Of a stretch of DNA of 64,000 nucleotides, positions 25,885-34,911 are shown one piece after another. Within the stretch, counting starts at the first letter, position 1, and each line of letters starts with the position of its first letter. Below the pieces are notes generated by a model that was given only the letters and a program-made list of their open reading frames with translations, had not been told where the DNA came from and made no database searches. Source of the DNA: Clostridium sp. E02. Lineage in GTDB: Bacteria; Bacillota; Clostridia; Lachnospirales; Lachnospiraceae. The stretch lies in assembly GCF_003833015.1 (NCBI RefSeq), contig NZ_RJLQ01000004.1:141108-205107 (forward strand), given 5' to 3'. The translations under genes and the position numbers were made by a program.

Positions 25885-26766
25885 TCATGAATCAAATAAG
25901 ACCAGATTGATAAATGCCTGAAATGCTTCTGTTTGAAATTTATCTTTGTGAAATACAACATGATTCATACAGCTAAGATTAAGGTCTTTGATTTCTATTT
26001 CAATAACGTCTCCTCTTTTTATGGATTCATCGGCCCAGATTCTTGGGATAATGCCGATTCCCAACTGCTCTTTTACCGCTTTTATGATGACATCCGAACT
26101 GGAACTTATCCAGAGAGGTTCTGCACTTAGATTGTTCAGTGACAGAGCACAGTCGAAGGAATCCCGTATGGTACAGCCTTTCTCCCGTAGGAGCAGAGGT
26201 TCTTTGATTAAGCGGTCCAGTGGTACCGGCTGACTACTGCTTTTACTCAAGGGGTGCCCAGGCGCGCAGATCACTGCCATAGGATAAGAAGAAAAAGGAA
26301 TTCTTTCTAACTGATCCTCTGGAATCACACCTTCAATCAGGCAAATATCTAGTTGGTTTTTCAGTAGTTGGGTGGTAATCGATTCGGATGTATCTACGGT
26401 GACGTTTACCTGAATATCGGGATTTGTAGTTTTAAATTTGGTTACAATCTGCGGAAGCAGATGGCTTGCAAGTGTGACACAGGATCCGATTCGCAATGGG
26501 GCTTGTAAGTGCAAAAGACCGGAGTAATTCTCCAGGTCTTGGTATAATTCTAACAGAGGAATGACTTTGGAGAGATAAAACTTACCGTTTTCATTCATAA
26601 CGACTTTACGGGATACACGGTCAAACAAAGGAGAACCAACGGATTCCTCCAGTTCATTGATGGCATGTGAGATGGCGGGCTGGGTCATAGATAAAGACTT
26701 GCCAGCTCCGGTAATACTTCCTTTTTCACACACCATTTTAAAGATTGTAAGATGTCTAATATTCAT
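25885..26766 (-). CDS. LysR-family transcriptional regulator
   Basis: 293 residues. The N-terminal winged helix-turn-helix reads MNIRHLTIFKMVCEKGSITG ... MTQPAISHAINELEESVG (residues 1-60), followed by the linker helix and a periplasmic-binding-protein-like sensor domain (about 90-290). Nothing in the neighbours (a convergent aminotransferase, an upstream GNAT gene on the same strand) identifies its inducer or target. No divergent partner gene exists, which is unusual for the family. It converges on the aspS2 operon with a shared terminator. Confidence 0.9.
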   Translation of the reverse strand: MNIRHLTIFKMVCEKGSITGAGKSLSMTQPAISHAINELEESVGSPLFDRVSRKVVMNENGKFYLSKVIPLLELYQDLENYSGLLHLQAPLRIGSCVTLASHLLPQIVTKFKTTNPDIQVNVTVDTSESITTQLLKNQLDICLIEGVIPEDQLERIPFSSYPMAVICAPGHPLSKSSSQPVPLDRLIKEPLLLREKGCTIRDSFDCALSLNNLSAEPLWISSSSDVIIKAVKEQLGIGIIPRIWADESIKRGDVIEIEIKDLNLSCMNHVVFHKDKFQTEAFQAFINLVLFDS

Positions 26767-26860
26767 TTGTAGGATCCTTCCATTACTGAAATGTTATATC
26801 ATAATACTTATTATATCATTTTGATAATGATATGAACAGAAGTTTTTTTAAAAAATTTAG

Positions 26861-27433
26861 TTATTTTAAGGACAGCATCATGAGGTATTCGTCCCCGTAA
26901 CTGCCATCCCGGTACTTAAATCCGTGTCTTCTTGCCCCGTAAATTTCAAATCCCCATTTTTTATAAAGTGCGATTCCTCGTTCATTGCTCTGAATGACTT
27001 CCAGTTCTAGTTGCTCATAATTCATAGCCCTTGCCCCCTCTGTGATGGCGGATAGAAGATTGGAACCAATGCCAAGTCCCCAATGGCTTCTTAGAATTGA
27101 GATTCCAAAATTGGCACGGTGAGCATACCGTTCGTGTTCTGCGACCGGATTAATCCCGGCGTTTGCCACTAATCTTCCTCTGACGTAAGTACAGATCATC
27201 AAATCTTTCTGACTTTGTAATAGAGAGTGTAAAAATTGTTTTTCCTGAAAGAGTGATATTTTAATCTCATCTGGATATCTGCTTAAATAGTTGGTTTCCC
27301 CTGATACTTTTTTTAAAAGACGAAGTACAGATGCCCCATCATTGGGTCCAGGGCTCCTTAAATAACAGGGAGTTCCGTCCTTTAAAACTACCTCCACTTG
27401 CTTAAACTCCATCCCCGGCCTCCTATGATTCAA
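26861..27433 (-). CDS. GNAT family N-acetyltransferase
   Basis: 190 residues. The acetyl-CoA-binding region is GISILRSHWGLGIGSNLLSA (motif A, about residues 113-132), followed by QLELEVIQSNERGIALYKKWGF (motif B), ending with DEYLMMLSL. This is the layout of RimI/PhnO-type acetyltransferases; the substrate cannot be read from sequence. Upstream TAGGAGG gives a good ribosome site at 27433. It is downstream of icd on the same strand but a small terminator lies between them. Confidence 0.88.
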   Translation of the reverse strand: MNHRRPGMEFKQVEVVLKDGTPCYLRSPGPNDGASVLRLLKKVSGETNYLSRYPDEIKISLFQEKQFLHSLLQSQKDLMICTYVRGRLVANAGINPVAEHERYAHRANFGISILRSHWGLGIGSNLLSAITEGARAMNYEQLELEVIQSNERGIALYKKWGFEIYGARRHGFKYRDGSYGDEYLMMLSLK

Positions 27434-27462
27434 AAAAAGAAAGCAAACAATCTCTACTTTCT
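27432..27462 (-). terminator. probable terminator after icd
   Basis: On the minus strand AGAAAG pairs with CTTTCT across a loop of about 13 bases and is followed by a run of T. The stem is short, so some readthrough into the GNAT gene is possible. Confidence 0.5.
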
Positions 27463-27486
27463 CTTTTTGTTCGTTCTATATTATAA

Positions 27487-28683
27487 TTACAGTCTTTTTG
27501 CTATGGCTTTGATAAATTCTTCACTGTTTAATACGGTTGGATTGGTTATGCTAGTTATGAGCGCAAGGTCCTTTGTCATCTCACCTGCCTCAATGGTATC
27601 CACAGTGGCTTTTTCTAGTCGATCCGCAAAATCAGCCAGTTCTTGGTTTTCGTCTAATTCCCCTCGTTTTCTTAGAGCTCCAGTCCAGGCAAAAATTGTG
27701 GCTACGGAGTTCGTAGAAGTTTCTTCTCCCTTTAAGTGTTTATAATAGTGACGCTGAACGGTACCGTGGGCGGCCTCATATTCATAGTCACCGTTTGGAG
27801 AGACTAATACGGAAGTCATCATTGCAAGAGAGCCAAAAGCGGAAGAGATCATATCACTCATGACGTCTCCATCGTAATTTTTACATGCCCAGATATATCC
27901 GCCCTCTGATTTCATAACACGTGCGACAGCATCGTCTATTAATGTATAAAAATATGTAATACCAGCTTTTGAAAATAAATCTTCATATTCTGCATCATAA
28001 ATATCTTGAAAAATATCTTTAAATGTATGGTCATACTGTTTGGATATGGTATCTTTGGTTGCAAACCATAAATCCTGGCAGGTGTCTAGTGCGTAGTTAA
28101 AGCAGCTCCTTGCAAAGCTTTCAATGGAACCGTTTAAGTTATGCATTCCCTGGATGATTCCGGGGCCATCAAACGTATGAATGGGTTCCCTGGTCTCCGT
28201 TCCATCGGCAGCCGTATAAACAAGTTCTACTTTTCCTTCACCGGGAATCTTCATCTCCGCGCCTTTGTATACATCTCCGTATGCATGACGAGCGATTGTA
28301 ATGGGTTTTTTCCAGTTAGCAACACATGGTTCGATCCCCTTTACTACAATAGGAGCGCGGAATACCGTACCATCTAACAGTGCGCGGATGGTTCCATTTG
28401 GACTTTTCCACATCTGTTTTAAGTTGTATTCTTTTACACGGGCAGCGTTGGGGGTAATGGTAGCGCATTTGACGGCAACCTTATATTTTTTTGTGGCGTT
28501 TGCAGAATCAATGGTAATCTGATCGTCTGTTTCATCTCTGTAAACCAATCCCAGATCGTAGTATTCGGTCTTTAAGTCAATATAGGGATGAAGAAGATTA
28601 TCCTTGATCATCTGCCAGAGAATCCTTGTCATCTCATCGCCATCCATTTCGACTATGGGGGTCGTCATCTTAATCCTATCCAT
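27487..28683 (-). CDS. icd: NADP-dependent isocitrate dehydrogenase (homodimeric, eukaryotic-like type)
   Basis: 398 residues, the length of the eukaryote-like subfamily rather than the E. coli type. It opens with [16 protein letters not shown] and carries the substrate and metal motifs [28 protein letters not shown] ([14 protein letters not shown]), and the cofactor loop [11 protein letters not shown], whose Arg/His are typical of NADP use. It converts isocitrate to 2-oxoglutarate, giving the glutamate precursor. The ATG at 28683 follows AAGGAGG; its promoter is visible at 28721-28749. A single-gene transcript is likely. Confidence 0.95.
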   Translation of the reverse strand: MDRIKMTTPIVEMDGDEMTRILWQMIKDNLLHPYIDLKTEYYDLGLVYRDETDDQITIDSANATKKYKVAVKCATITPNAARVKEYNLKQMWKSPNGTIRALLDGTVFRAPIVVKGIEPCVANWKKPITIARHAYGDVYKGAEMKIPGEGKVELVYTAADGTETREPIHTFDGPGIIQGMHNLNGSIESFARSCFNYALDTCQDLWFATKDTISKQYDHTFKDIFQDIYDAEYEDLFSKAGITYFYTLIDDAVARVMKSEGGYIWACKNYDGDVMSDMISSAFGSLAMMTSVLVSPNGDYEYEAAHGTVQRHYYKHLKGEETSTNSVATIFAWTGALRKRGELDENQELADFADRLEKATVDTIEAGEMTKDLALITSITNPTVLNSEEFIKAIAKRL

Positions 28684-28720
28684 GTGTTTGTCCTCCTTAG
28701 AAATGTTCGTGTTAAGCTAT

Positions 28721-28749
28721 AGTATACGACGAATTCTTAGTTCGCACAA
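28721..28749 (-). promoter_or_regulatory. icd promoter
   Basis: On the minus strand TTGTGC (plus 28744-28749), 17 bases, TATACT (28721-28726), about 40 bases upstream of the icd ATG. Confidence 0.65.
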
Positions 28750-28890
28750 GTATATTTATGTAAATTTATCCACGCATCCTTTAATATTATACAAGTTTCC
28801 AGTGAATACCATAAATTCTATGCGAAGAATGGTATAATCATTCCAAAAAACAATGAAATTTGACGAACCATTTGTTCACGGATTATTCAC

Positions 28891-28937
28891 TTGACACCTT
28901 TTTCTCTGAATGGTATAGTTACAGCTATAAACTGTAA
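28891..28937 (+). promoter_or_regulatory. promoter with overlapping operator for the ccdA-tlpA/vanW unit
   Basis: TTGACA (28891-28896), 17 bases, TATAGT (28914-28919). Overlapping the end of the -10 is an inverted repeat TTACAG-N7-CTGTAA (28919-28937), placed where a repressor would block initiation. The regulator is unknown. About 75 bases of leader precede the TTG start. Confidence 0.75.
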
Positions 28938-29012
28938 TCAAAAATAGTACAGAATCAATGAGAAATTTGCTTATCGTATGAGCAGAACTTATATTAGAAG
29001 GAGGTATTTCAT

Positions 29013-30317
29013 TTGGGATTTTCAATTGATGTGAGTGTACCTGTTTTAACCGTGTTTTTACAGGGAATCATTAGTTTCTTTTCCCCTTGTGTGTTACCAC
29101 TCATCCCCCTTTATATCGGGTATCTGTCGGGTGGGACGGGAGAACGGGGAGAAGATGGACGGATTTATTATAAGCGTAGTAAGGTAATGCTTCACACGAT
29201 CTGCTTTGTAATAGGAATTAGCTTTACATTCTTTTTGCTTGGACTTGGTTTTTCTGCACTTGGTGGATTCTTTAATTCAAATCAGCTATTGTTTGCCAGA
29301 ATCGGTGGAATATTGGTTATTTTGTTTGGGTTGTATCAATTGGGTTTTTTTGGAACCTCCTCATTTCTTACGAAGGAACGCAGACTAAATTTCTCTGATA
29401 AACTGGCAATGTCACCGTTTACTGCCTTGTTGATGGGATTTACGTTTAGCTTTGCATGGACACCGTGTGTGGGACCAGCGCTTGCAAGCGTTCTTATTAT
29501 GGCAGCATCCGCCTCTACGAAAATGATGGGATTTTTACTCATTGGGGTGTACACACTTGGTTTTATTCTTCCATTTCTGGCGGTTGGATTCTTTACTACA
29601 ACGGTTTTGGAATTCTTTAAGAAACATCGGAATGTAACAAAGAATGCAGTGAAACTTGGCGGAATATTAATGATATTCATGGGATTTTTAATGTTCACCG
29701 GTAAAATGAATGCCTTCACTGGTTATTTGTCCTCCATTTCGAATCCTACCGTAAATGAAACGAAAGACGAAGAGAAAGATGCAAAGAATGATCCAGTGGA
29801 TCAAGAGGTAGTGGTTCCGGAATCCACAGCAGAAGTAGAAGGTAGTACGGAAGAGAAAAATCCAGATGAGCCATTGCCGGCAGTTGATTTTACACTTACG
29901 GATCAATTTGGAAAGACCCATACTCTCTCCGATTATAAAGGAAAGACAATTTTTCTAAACTTTTGGGCAACCTGGTGCCCACCTTGCCGGGCAGAGATGC
30001 CGGATATCCAGAAAGTATATGAAACGTATGATACGGATGGGGATGATGGTTTAATCGTACTAGGGATTGCAGCGCCTAATTATGGAAATGAAAAAGATGA
30101 ACAAGGCATCAAAGACTTTTTGAAAGAAAACGAATATACGTATCCGGTTTTAATGGATACCGATGCAGCGTTATTTTCAGCATATGGAATTTATTCCTAT
30201 CCAACCACCTTTATGATTGATCGGGATGGGAATGTTTTTGGATATGCAAGCGGACAGCTTTCAGAGGATACTATGAAAAGTATTATTGAACAAACGATGA
30301 AAGGAGAGAGAAACTGA
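29013..30317 (+). CDS. CcdA-type membrane domain fused to TlpA-like thioredoxin
   Basis: 434 residues. Residues about 1-235 form a six-helix CcdA/DsbD-beta domain with the paired redox Cys in FFSPCVLPL (Cys26) and AWTPCVGPAL (Cys152). A charged, Glu-rich linker (about 240-290) leads to an extracytoplasmic thioredoxin domain with WCPPC (Cys322 and Cys325) and PTTFMIDRDG. The protein should carry electrons from cytosolic thioredoxin across the membrane to its own outer thioredoxin domain and then to extracellular disulfides. Translation starts at TTG (AGAAGGAGGT upstream). The VanW-type gene follows 4 bases later. Two-domain fusions like this are known but less common than separate genes. Confidence 0.92.
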   Translation: MGFSIDVSVPVLTVFLQGIISFFSPCVLPLIPLYIGYLSGGTGERGEDGRIYYKRSKVMLHTICFVIGISFTFFLLGLGFSALGGFFNSNQLLFARIGGILVILFGLYQLGFFGTSSFLTKERRLNFSDKLAMSPFTALLMGFTFSFAWTPCVGPALASVLIMAASASTKMMGFLLIGVYTLGFILPFLAVGFFTTTVLEFFKKHRNVTKNAVKLGGILMIFMGFLMFTGKMNAFTGYLSSISNPTVNETKDEEKDAKNDPVDQEVVVPESTAEVEGSTEEKNPDEPLPAVDFTLTDQFGKTHTLSDYKGKTIFLNFWATWCPPCRAEMPDIQKVYETYDTDGDDGLIVLGIAAPNYGNEKDEQGIKDFLKENEYTYPVLMDTDAALFSAYGIYSYPTTFMIDRDGNVFGYASGQLSEDTMKSIIEQTMKGERN

Positions 30318-30321
30318 TCGT

Positions 30322-31812
30322 ATGAAAACATACAGGGCAAAAAGAGAACGGATCCGAAAAAGAAACAGAAGAATTGTTAGCGGAGTTATGCTGTTATCGG
30401 CCCTGTCAATCGTCTGGGTACTTGGTTCTCGGCTATTCGCCTCTCCGCCGTCCGATTTTTTAAAAGGGGCAACGGGAATGGAAGCGGAGGCAGGTGTCGA
30501 GGAAAATACGGAAAATAAGACGCTTGTCTCTGCAAAGATCGAACAGACAAATCTTACGGGGTTAACGATAAAAGAAGCAGAAGAGACCATTGAAGAGAGG
30601 TATCAGTGGGGGCTGGCAGTTAGCGATGGATCGGAAGTGGTGAGTCTTGATAACCTTTTGAGTGGGCAGTTAAAGGAGATTCAAACGCAGCTAACGCAGA
30701 CTCCCCCGGATCAGGTGCAAAAATATACAATTGATCGATTGGTTCTTAAAGAGCCGTTAAAAAAGCAGGTAGCTGAACTGGCAAAACGCTGGGATCAGCC
30801 AGAAAAAAATTCCCAACTGGACTCATTTGATCCGGATACAGGCGTTTATCATTATACGAAAGAACAATATGGGCGAGTTCTTAATCAGGAAAAGCTAATC
30901 GCTCAGGTGATGAATGCGGTCAAAGAAGAAGATCTTCAACGTGAGATCTCAGCGGAATTTACAAAACTTCCGCCCAAACGAACGAAGACACAGGCGAAAG
31001 AACAATATCAAGTAATTGGTACCTTTTCCACGACGACGACGAACAACAAAAATAGAAACAAAAATATAAGCCTTGCCGTGGACGCAATGAATGGTCTTAT
31101 AGTAAAACCAGGAGAAGAATTTTCGTTTAATCATGTTACGGGCAACCGGACCAAAGATAAGGGGTATCAGCCTGCGGGCGCCTACCGCAACGGAGTCTTA
31201 ATTGAAGAGCCTGGGGGTGGGGTATGTCAGGTCTCCACTACGTTATATCATGCAGTCATTGAAGGTGGATTTAAAACGACGGAGCGCAATTCCCATAGCT
31301 TTGCTCCATCTTATGTAAAAAAAGGACAAGATGCCATGGTGAGTTTTGATGGATATGCAGGCCCGGATCTTAAATTTATCAATACCAGCCAGGATAATAT
31401 CGTCGTAAGAGCGGCATTGAAAGGAAATAAACTGAACCTCTCGCTTGTAGGCATCCCTCTATTGGATCAGGGCCAGAAGGTGGAGATTGTTTCAAAAAAA
31501 GTAAGAGATGCAGATCCACTGCCTCCTGTTTACGAAGAAAATCCTGCCCTTTTATATGGAACAGAAAAAGTGATTCATAAAGGATCAACAGGAAGTGTGT
31601 ATAAAAGTTACCGCATCACCAGAAAGGGAGATACCATCATAAAGGAAGAACCCCTTCATAATAGTAGTTACAAAGGAAAACCTGCCATAATCCAGAGAAA
31701 TACCACAGTAATGCCAGAAGAAACAGTCCCTGAAACAGTTCCTGAAACTGAATCAGAGACAGAAACAGAAACAGAGACTACAGAGGCAGAGCAGATCGGG
31801 CCAGGGATATAA
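30322..31812 (+). CDS. VanW-family membrane-anchored protein
   Basis: 496 residues. A basic N-terminus (KRERIRKRNRR) and one membrane helix (about 15-35) anchor it, with the bulk outside the cell. Residues about 50-220 hold a peptidoglycan-binding-like (PG_binding_4) region, and residues about 225-400 the VanW domain: NISLAVDAMNGLIVKPGEEF, GGGVCQVSTTLYHAV, ERNSHSFAPSYV. A G5-like stretch follows, then an acidic low-complexity tail rich in PET/ETE repeats. VanW proteins occur in vancomycin-resistance loci and widely in Firmicutes, where their function is unknown but cell-wall linked. It follows the CcdA-TlpA gene by 4 bases. The ribosome site (GGAG, about 15 bases away) is weak. Confidence 0.9.
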   Translation: MKTYRAKRERIRKRNRRIVSGVMLLSALSIVWVLGSRLFASPPSDFLKGATGMEAEAGVEENTENKTLVSAKIEQTNLTGLTIKEAEETIEERYQWGLAVSDGSEVVSLDNLLSGQLKEIQTQLTQTPPDQVQKYTIDRLVLKEPLKKQVAELAKRWDQPEKNSQLDSFDPDTGVYHYTKEQYGRVLNQEKLIAQVMNAVKEEDLQREISAEFTKLPPKRTKTQAKEQYQVIGTFSTTTTNNKNRNKNISLAVDAMNGLIVKPGEEFSFNHVTGNRTKDKGYQPAGAYRNGVLIEEPGGGVCQVSTTLYHAVIEGGFKTTERNSHSFAPSYVKKGQDAMVSFDGYAGPDLKFINTSQDNIVVRAALKGNKLNLSLVGIPLLDQGQKVEIVSKKVRDADPLPPVYEENPALLYGTEKVIHKGSTGSVYKSYRITRKGDTIIKEEPLHNSSYKGKPAIIQRNTTVMPEETVPETVPETESETETETETTEAEQIGPGI

Positions 31813-31846
31813 CTCCTTGATTTTTTCATTTGGGATATTAAAAAAA

Positions 31847-31887
31847 GAAAGGGATCAGCGTTTATTTGCTGATTCCTTTCTGCTTTT
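31847..31887 (+). terminator. terminator after the vanW-like gene
   Basis: GAAAGGGATCAGC (31847-31859) pairs with GCTGATTCCTTTC (31868-31880), one mismatch-type wobble, followed by TGCTTTT. Converging genes share this short space. Confidence 0.75.
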
Positions 31888-31915
31888 CGCTCGCCATGAA
31901 TACTAGCTTCTTTAT

Positions 31916-32494
31916 TTATTCTTTAAAATATCCAACCTTAAAGTTATGATACCAACTCTCTAATTTTTCCTTTGGCATGATAGAAAGACGATTCAAGATT
32001 GCCTTTGCAAACTCCACTGCCGATGTTCCATTGGCAGTAATAAAATGTTCCGTTGAGACCACCTGTTTTTCTACAAAATGATTGCGTCCTTTGTAATTAG
32101 GAGCAAATTCCTCTAAATAGTCTAAGGAATTCCCGGTATGACTGATATGATCCAGATACCCGTTATTGGCTAAAAATGTGGAGGCATCGCAGATAGCGGC
32201 AATTGGGATGTTTTGGTTGATACAGGTGTCTACTGTTTCTTTTATGGAGTCATTCTCCCCCAGTAACCAGGCAGTGCCTCCAATTAACAAAAGCATTGTA
32301 AACCGTGAAGGGAGTTCTTTAATGGAATAATCTGGAATTACTCTAAATCCACCCAACGATGTTACGGGATTTTTGCTCAGGGCTACTGTTTTCACGACAT
32401 ATCCAGTGGTTGGCTTGTTTAATTCCGAACAAAGGTAGGATCCCTCCCAATCAGCATAACCATTTGATAGAAAGACTAAAATTTCTTGTTTCAT
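31916..32494 (-). CDS. DJ-1/PfpI family protein
   Basis: 192 residues with the class I glutamine-amidotransferase-like fold. The nucleophile elbow is AAICDASTFLANNGYLD with the conserved Cys; the LLLIGGTAWLL strand and the early VFLSNGYADWEG acidic position complete the site. DJ-1/PfpI members act as glyoxalase III-like, deglycase or chaperone-like proteins; the exact activity is unknown here. The start at 32494 is chosen because AAGGAGAA lies 7 bases upstream on the minus strand; the frame stays open to 32665 but that stretch has no ribosome site. It stands alone. Confidence 0.85.
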   Translation of the reverse strand: MKQEILVFLSNGYADWEGSYLCSELNKPTTGYVVKTVALSKNPVTSLGGFRVIPDYSIKELPSRFTMLLLIGGTAWLLGENDSIKETVDTCINQNIPIAAICDASTFLANNGYLDHISHTGNSLDYLEEFAPNYKGRNHFVEKQVVSTEHFITANGTSAVEFAKAILNRLSIMPKEKLESWYHNFKVGYFKE

Positions 32495-32798
32495 CGCAGT
32501 TCTCCTTATTCTAGTTTTTCGTATTATATCATAAAATTCGGAAAAATGTAGGTCATATTTTACTTCGTTGTTTGAACTAAAACCCTGTGGAACAAATACA
32601 TGAATGGATTTTAGGAGATATAAGACATAGAAATCTATAATTTTCAATATATCTTTCTTAGCCACATCATGTTATAATTTGTTTTGCGTTAATCTTTATA
32701 CTTGAAATACTTTCATGGAGATGCAGATAAAATGTTTTGTTTGTGTCAATAATATTAGATAGAGATAAATGTACCAATACAGATAAAAAGGAGATAGT
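32495..32798. other. intergenic, divergent PfpI/DEAD-helicase region
   Basis: Between two divergent genes. TTGAAA at about 32702 lies ahead of AT-rich DNA and could serve the helicase, but no well-spaced -10 was found. The minus-strand frame is open through much of it without a ribosome site. DEAD-helicase leaders often contain cold-responsive structure; none was recognised here. Confidence 0.4.
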
Positions 32799-34175
32799 AT
32801 GCAATTTAAGGAACTATATATTAGAAACGATATTCTAAAGGCATTGGAACGGGAAAACTATGAAAATCCCACACCGATACAGGAAAAGGCAATCCCTATC
32901 ATACTAAGTGGTAAGGATTTACTTGGCTGTGCACAGACGGGAACGGGAAAAACGGCTGCATTTGCAATCCCAACCATTCAGCTGCTCAGTGAGGAGAACC
33001 TGTCTCCTCGGGGAACGCACCCGATCCGTGCCTTGATTGTAACACCAACAAGAGAATTGGCTATGCAAATTTACGATAGCTTTAATACGTATGGTAAATT
33101 CACTGATTTAAATTGCTGCGTGGTCTTTGGAGGAGTGTCTCAAAAGCCACAGGAAGATAAACTGAAACAGAATGTAGACATACTGGTGGCGACTCCAGGA
33201 AGACTCCTTGCTTTGATTGATCAAAAGATTATCAATATCGAACACATAAAAATGTTTATTTTAGATGAAGCAGACCGCATGCTGGATATGGGATTCATTA
33301 AGGATGTTAAAAAGATCATTTCCAAGACACCGGCAAAAAAGCAAACACTACTTTTCTCGGCGACTATGCCTTCTGAAATCGAGAAACTGGCGGGTACACT
33401 TCTAAAGAATCCTTTGAAAATAGAAATCACCCCCGTCTCATCAACCGTAGATTCCATTGAACAACGCCTATATTATGTTGATAAAAGTAACAAAAAGGAT
33501 TTGCTCCTTCATATTCTTGAAGACAAACAAATCGTTTCAGCCCTGGTATTTACACGAACCAAACATGGGGCAGATCGCATTATTCGGCAGCTTTCAAAGC
33601 ATCATGTAGTCGCACAGGCAATCCATGGGGATAAATCACAAGGAGCCCGCCAGAGTGCCCTTAAAAATTTCAAAAACAAAACCTTGCGGATATTGATTGC
33701 AACCGATATTGCGGCAAGAGGAATTGACATAGATGAACTATCCCATGTTATTAATTTTGATCTTCCAGATATGCCTGAGACGTATGTACACCGAATTGGA
33801 CGTACTGGCAGGGCTGGACTTGGCGGTACCGCAATTTCCTTCTGTGATTTTGATGAGAAAAAGCAGCTGGCAGATATTGAAAAATTAATCGGGAAGAAAT
33901 TAACAGAAGTAGAAGATCATCCATACCCTTTAAAAAACAACTTTCCGGCAGTTAAAACGACTCAGCCTAGAGAGAAGAACGCAAGAGAAACGAGATCTCA
34001 AAGCAAACCCTCAAAGACTGGTTCTTTCGGTAAGGGACGCGCAAAGAGTGAGTCATCAAGAACGGGTTCCGCAGGGGATGCAACAGCAAAGAAAAAGGTT
34101 CGTATGGCAGCAGATGGAACATTGAAGGAAAAAAAGAATTATAATAGACCATTAAAGAAAACAAATAAGTGGTAG
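32799..34175 (+). CDS. DEAD-box ATP-dependent RNA helicase
   Basis: 458 residues. All core motifs are visible: Q motif ENPTPIQEKAIP, Walker A AQTGTGKT, PTRELA, DEAD box LDEADRMLDMGF, SAT, then in RecA domain 2 ATDIAARGID and HRIGRTGRAG. The last 75 residues are a basic, Lys/Arg/Ser-rich tail (KTTQPREKNARETRSQSK onward) that would bind RNA nonspecifically. This is the RhlE/CshA-like type that unwinds RNA during ribosome assembly, decay or cold growth. AAAAGGAG precedes the ATG. A 53-residue Lys-rich gene follows after 46 bases. Confidence 0.94.
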   Translation: MQFKELYIRNDILKALERENYENPTPIQEKAIPIILSGKDLLGCAQTGTGKTAAFAIPTIQLLSEENLSPRGTHPIRALIVTPTRELAMQIYDSFNTYGKFTDLNCCVVFGGVSQKPQEDKLKQNVDILVATPGRLLALIDQKIINIEHIKMFILDEADRMLDMGFIKDVKKIISKTPAKKQTLLFSATMPSEIEKLAGTLLKNPLKIEITPVSSTVDSIEQRLYYVDKSNKKDLLLHILEDKQIVSALVFTRTKHGADRIIRQLSKHHVVAQAIHGDKSQGARQSALKNFKNKTLRILIATDIAARGIDIDELSHVINFDLPDMPETYVHRIGRTGRAGLGGTAISFCDFDEKKQLADIEKLIGKKLTEVEDHPYPLKNNFPAVKTTQPREKNARETRSQSKPSKTGSFGKGRAKSESSRTGSAGDATAKKKVRMAADGTLKEKKNYNRPLKKTNKW

Positions 34176-34221
34176 TTAGATAGGCAAAAATTAAAGATCA
34201 ATTGGAAAGGAAGAATATAAT

Positions 34222-34383
34222 ATGTCAATGAAAGATATGGAAAAATTGAAACAACTTTTAGACGAGAAAAAGAACAAGGGTAAATTCTTACAAGAAGAAA
34301 AAAAGGTAGGCTCTGGAGAAGTTGAAAAGAGGAACAAGAATATAGGACTTGGATATACCAGAACCAAAAAAATATCACAGTAG
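34222..34383 (+). CDS. small Lys-rich protein of unknown function
   Basis: 53 residues, starting MSMKDMEKLKQLLDEKKNKG and ending GLGYTRTKKISQ. It is strongly basic, predicted helical in the first 40 residues, without Cys, membrane segment or signal. GGAAAGGAAG precedes the ATG by about 9 bases. It follows the DEAD-box helicase by 46 bases and is probably co-transcribed, so an RNA-related partner role is possible. I do not recognise a family. The codon use and ribosome site make it a likely real gene in spite of its size. Confidence 0.6.
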   Translation: MSMKDMEKLKQLLDEKKNKGKFLQEEKKVGSGEVEKRNKNIGLGYTRTKKISQ

Positions 34384-34632
34384 GAACGAACCCTGCTTTG
34401 TAGCTGGGATACCGAAAGTTGTCACTGGTGAGTGCTTTAAAAAATAACGTCTAGCTGAACTTGAATGATTGAGGGAAGCGTATGGAGGTTGTTTTTTGAG
34501 GCATTTTTTTATGTATGATCCTGTTTTTAGAGCTTGCAGTTATAAGTTTTTCGCTTTATGTTTAACTTTTTCTTTAATTGTCCACAATAAAAATAATAGT
34601 AATCCTAGATCAAGTGGAAAGGAGGGGGAGGT

Positions 34633-34860
34633 GTGAACAGAAGTTACCACGTTTACGCCCTGTCAGACCGGTTGAAAGCCAGTAAAATTGAACATGAAAT
34701 AGCTTTGGTCGATGGGGTAAAGAAAATTAAAATTACAGAAGATTTAAAAGAGATGAAGTTAGACCTAGACAACGGTAAAACTACGGCTGCCATGGAGCGA
34801 GTGGTAAATATCTGCAACCGCATATCCTACGGCTGCGAAGTGCATTATAAGTTTACCTAG
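34633..34860 (+). CDS. small conserved-looking protein, function unknown
   Basis: 75 residues from a GTG that follows GGAGGGGGAGG. The pattern, beta-alpha-beta-like with VYALSDRLKASKIEHEI, VKKIKITEDLKEMKLDLDNG and MERVVNICNRISYGCEVHYK, suggests a small ferredoxin-like fold similar in shape to heavy-metal-associated domains, but the CxxC pair is absent. The function is unknown. It is preceded by 250 bases without a gene and followed by a bidirectional terminator. Confidence 0.6.
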   Translation: MNRSYHVYALSDRLKASKIEHEIALVDGVKKIKITEDLKEMKLDLDNGKTTAAMERVVNICNRISYGCEVHYKFT

Positions 34861-34869
34861 ACAAAAGAA

Positions 34870-34910
34870 AAACAGGAGGGCGATTGCATTATGTATGTCC
34901 TCCTGTTTTA
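34870..34910. terminator. bidirectional terminator
   Basis: AAACAGGAGG (34870-34879) and CCTCCTGTTT (34899-34908) form a perfect stem; T-rich DNA follows on both strands. It serves the small gene on the plus strand and hemerythrin on the minus strand. Confidence 0.8.
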
Positions 34911-34911
34911 T

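Noticed and set aside
32495..32665. Longer PfpI protein with hydrophobic front
   Set aside because: No ribosome site at 32665; AAGGAGAA sits before the ATG at 32494, where the fold begins.
34384..34632. Possible structured RNA between the small Lys-rich gene and the 75-residue gene
   Set aside because: No riboswitch or known RNA pattern was recognised and no terminator pair was seen; left unannotated.
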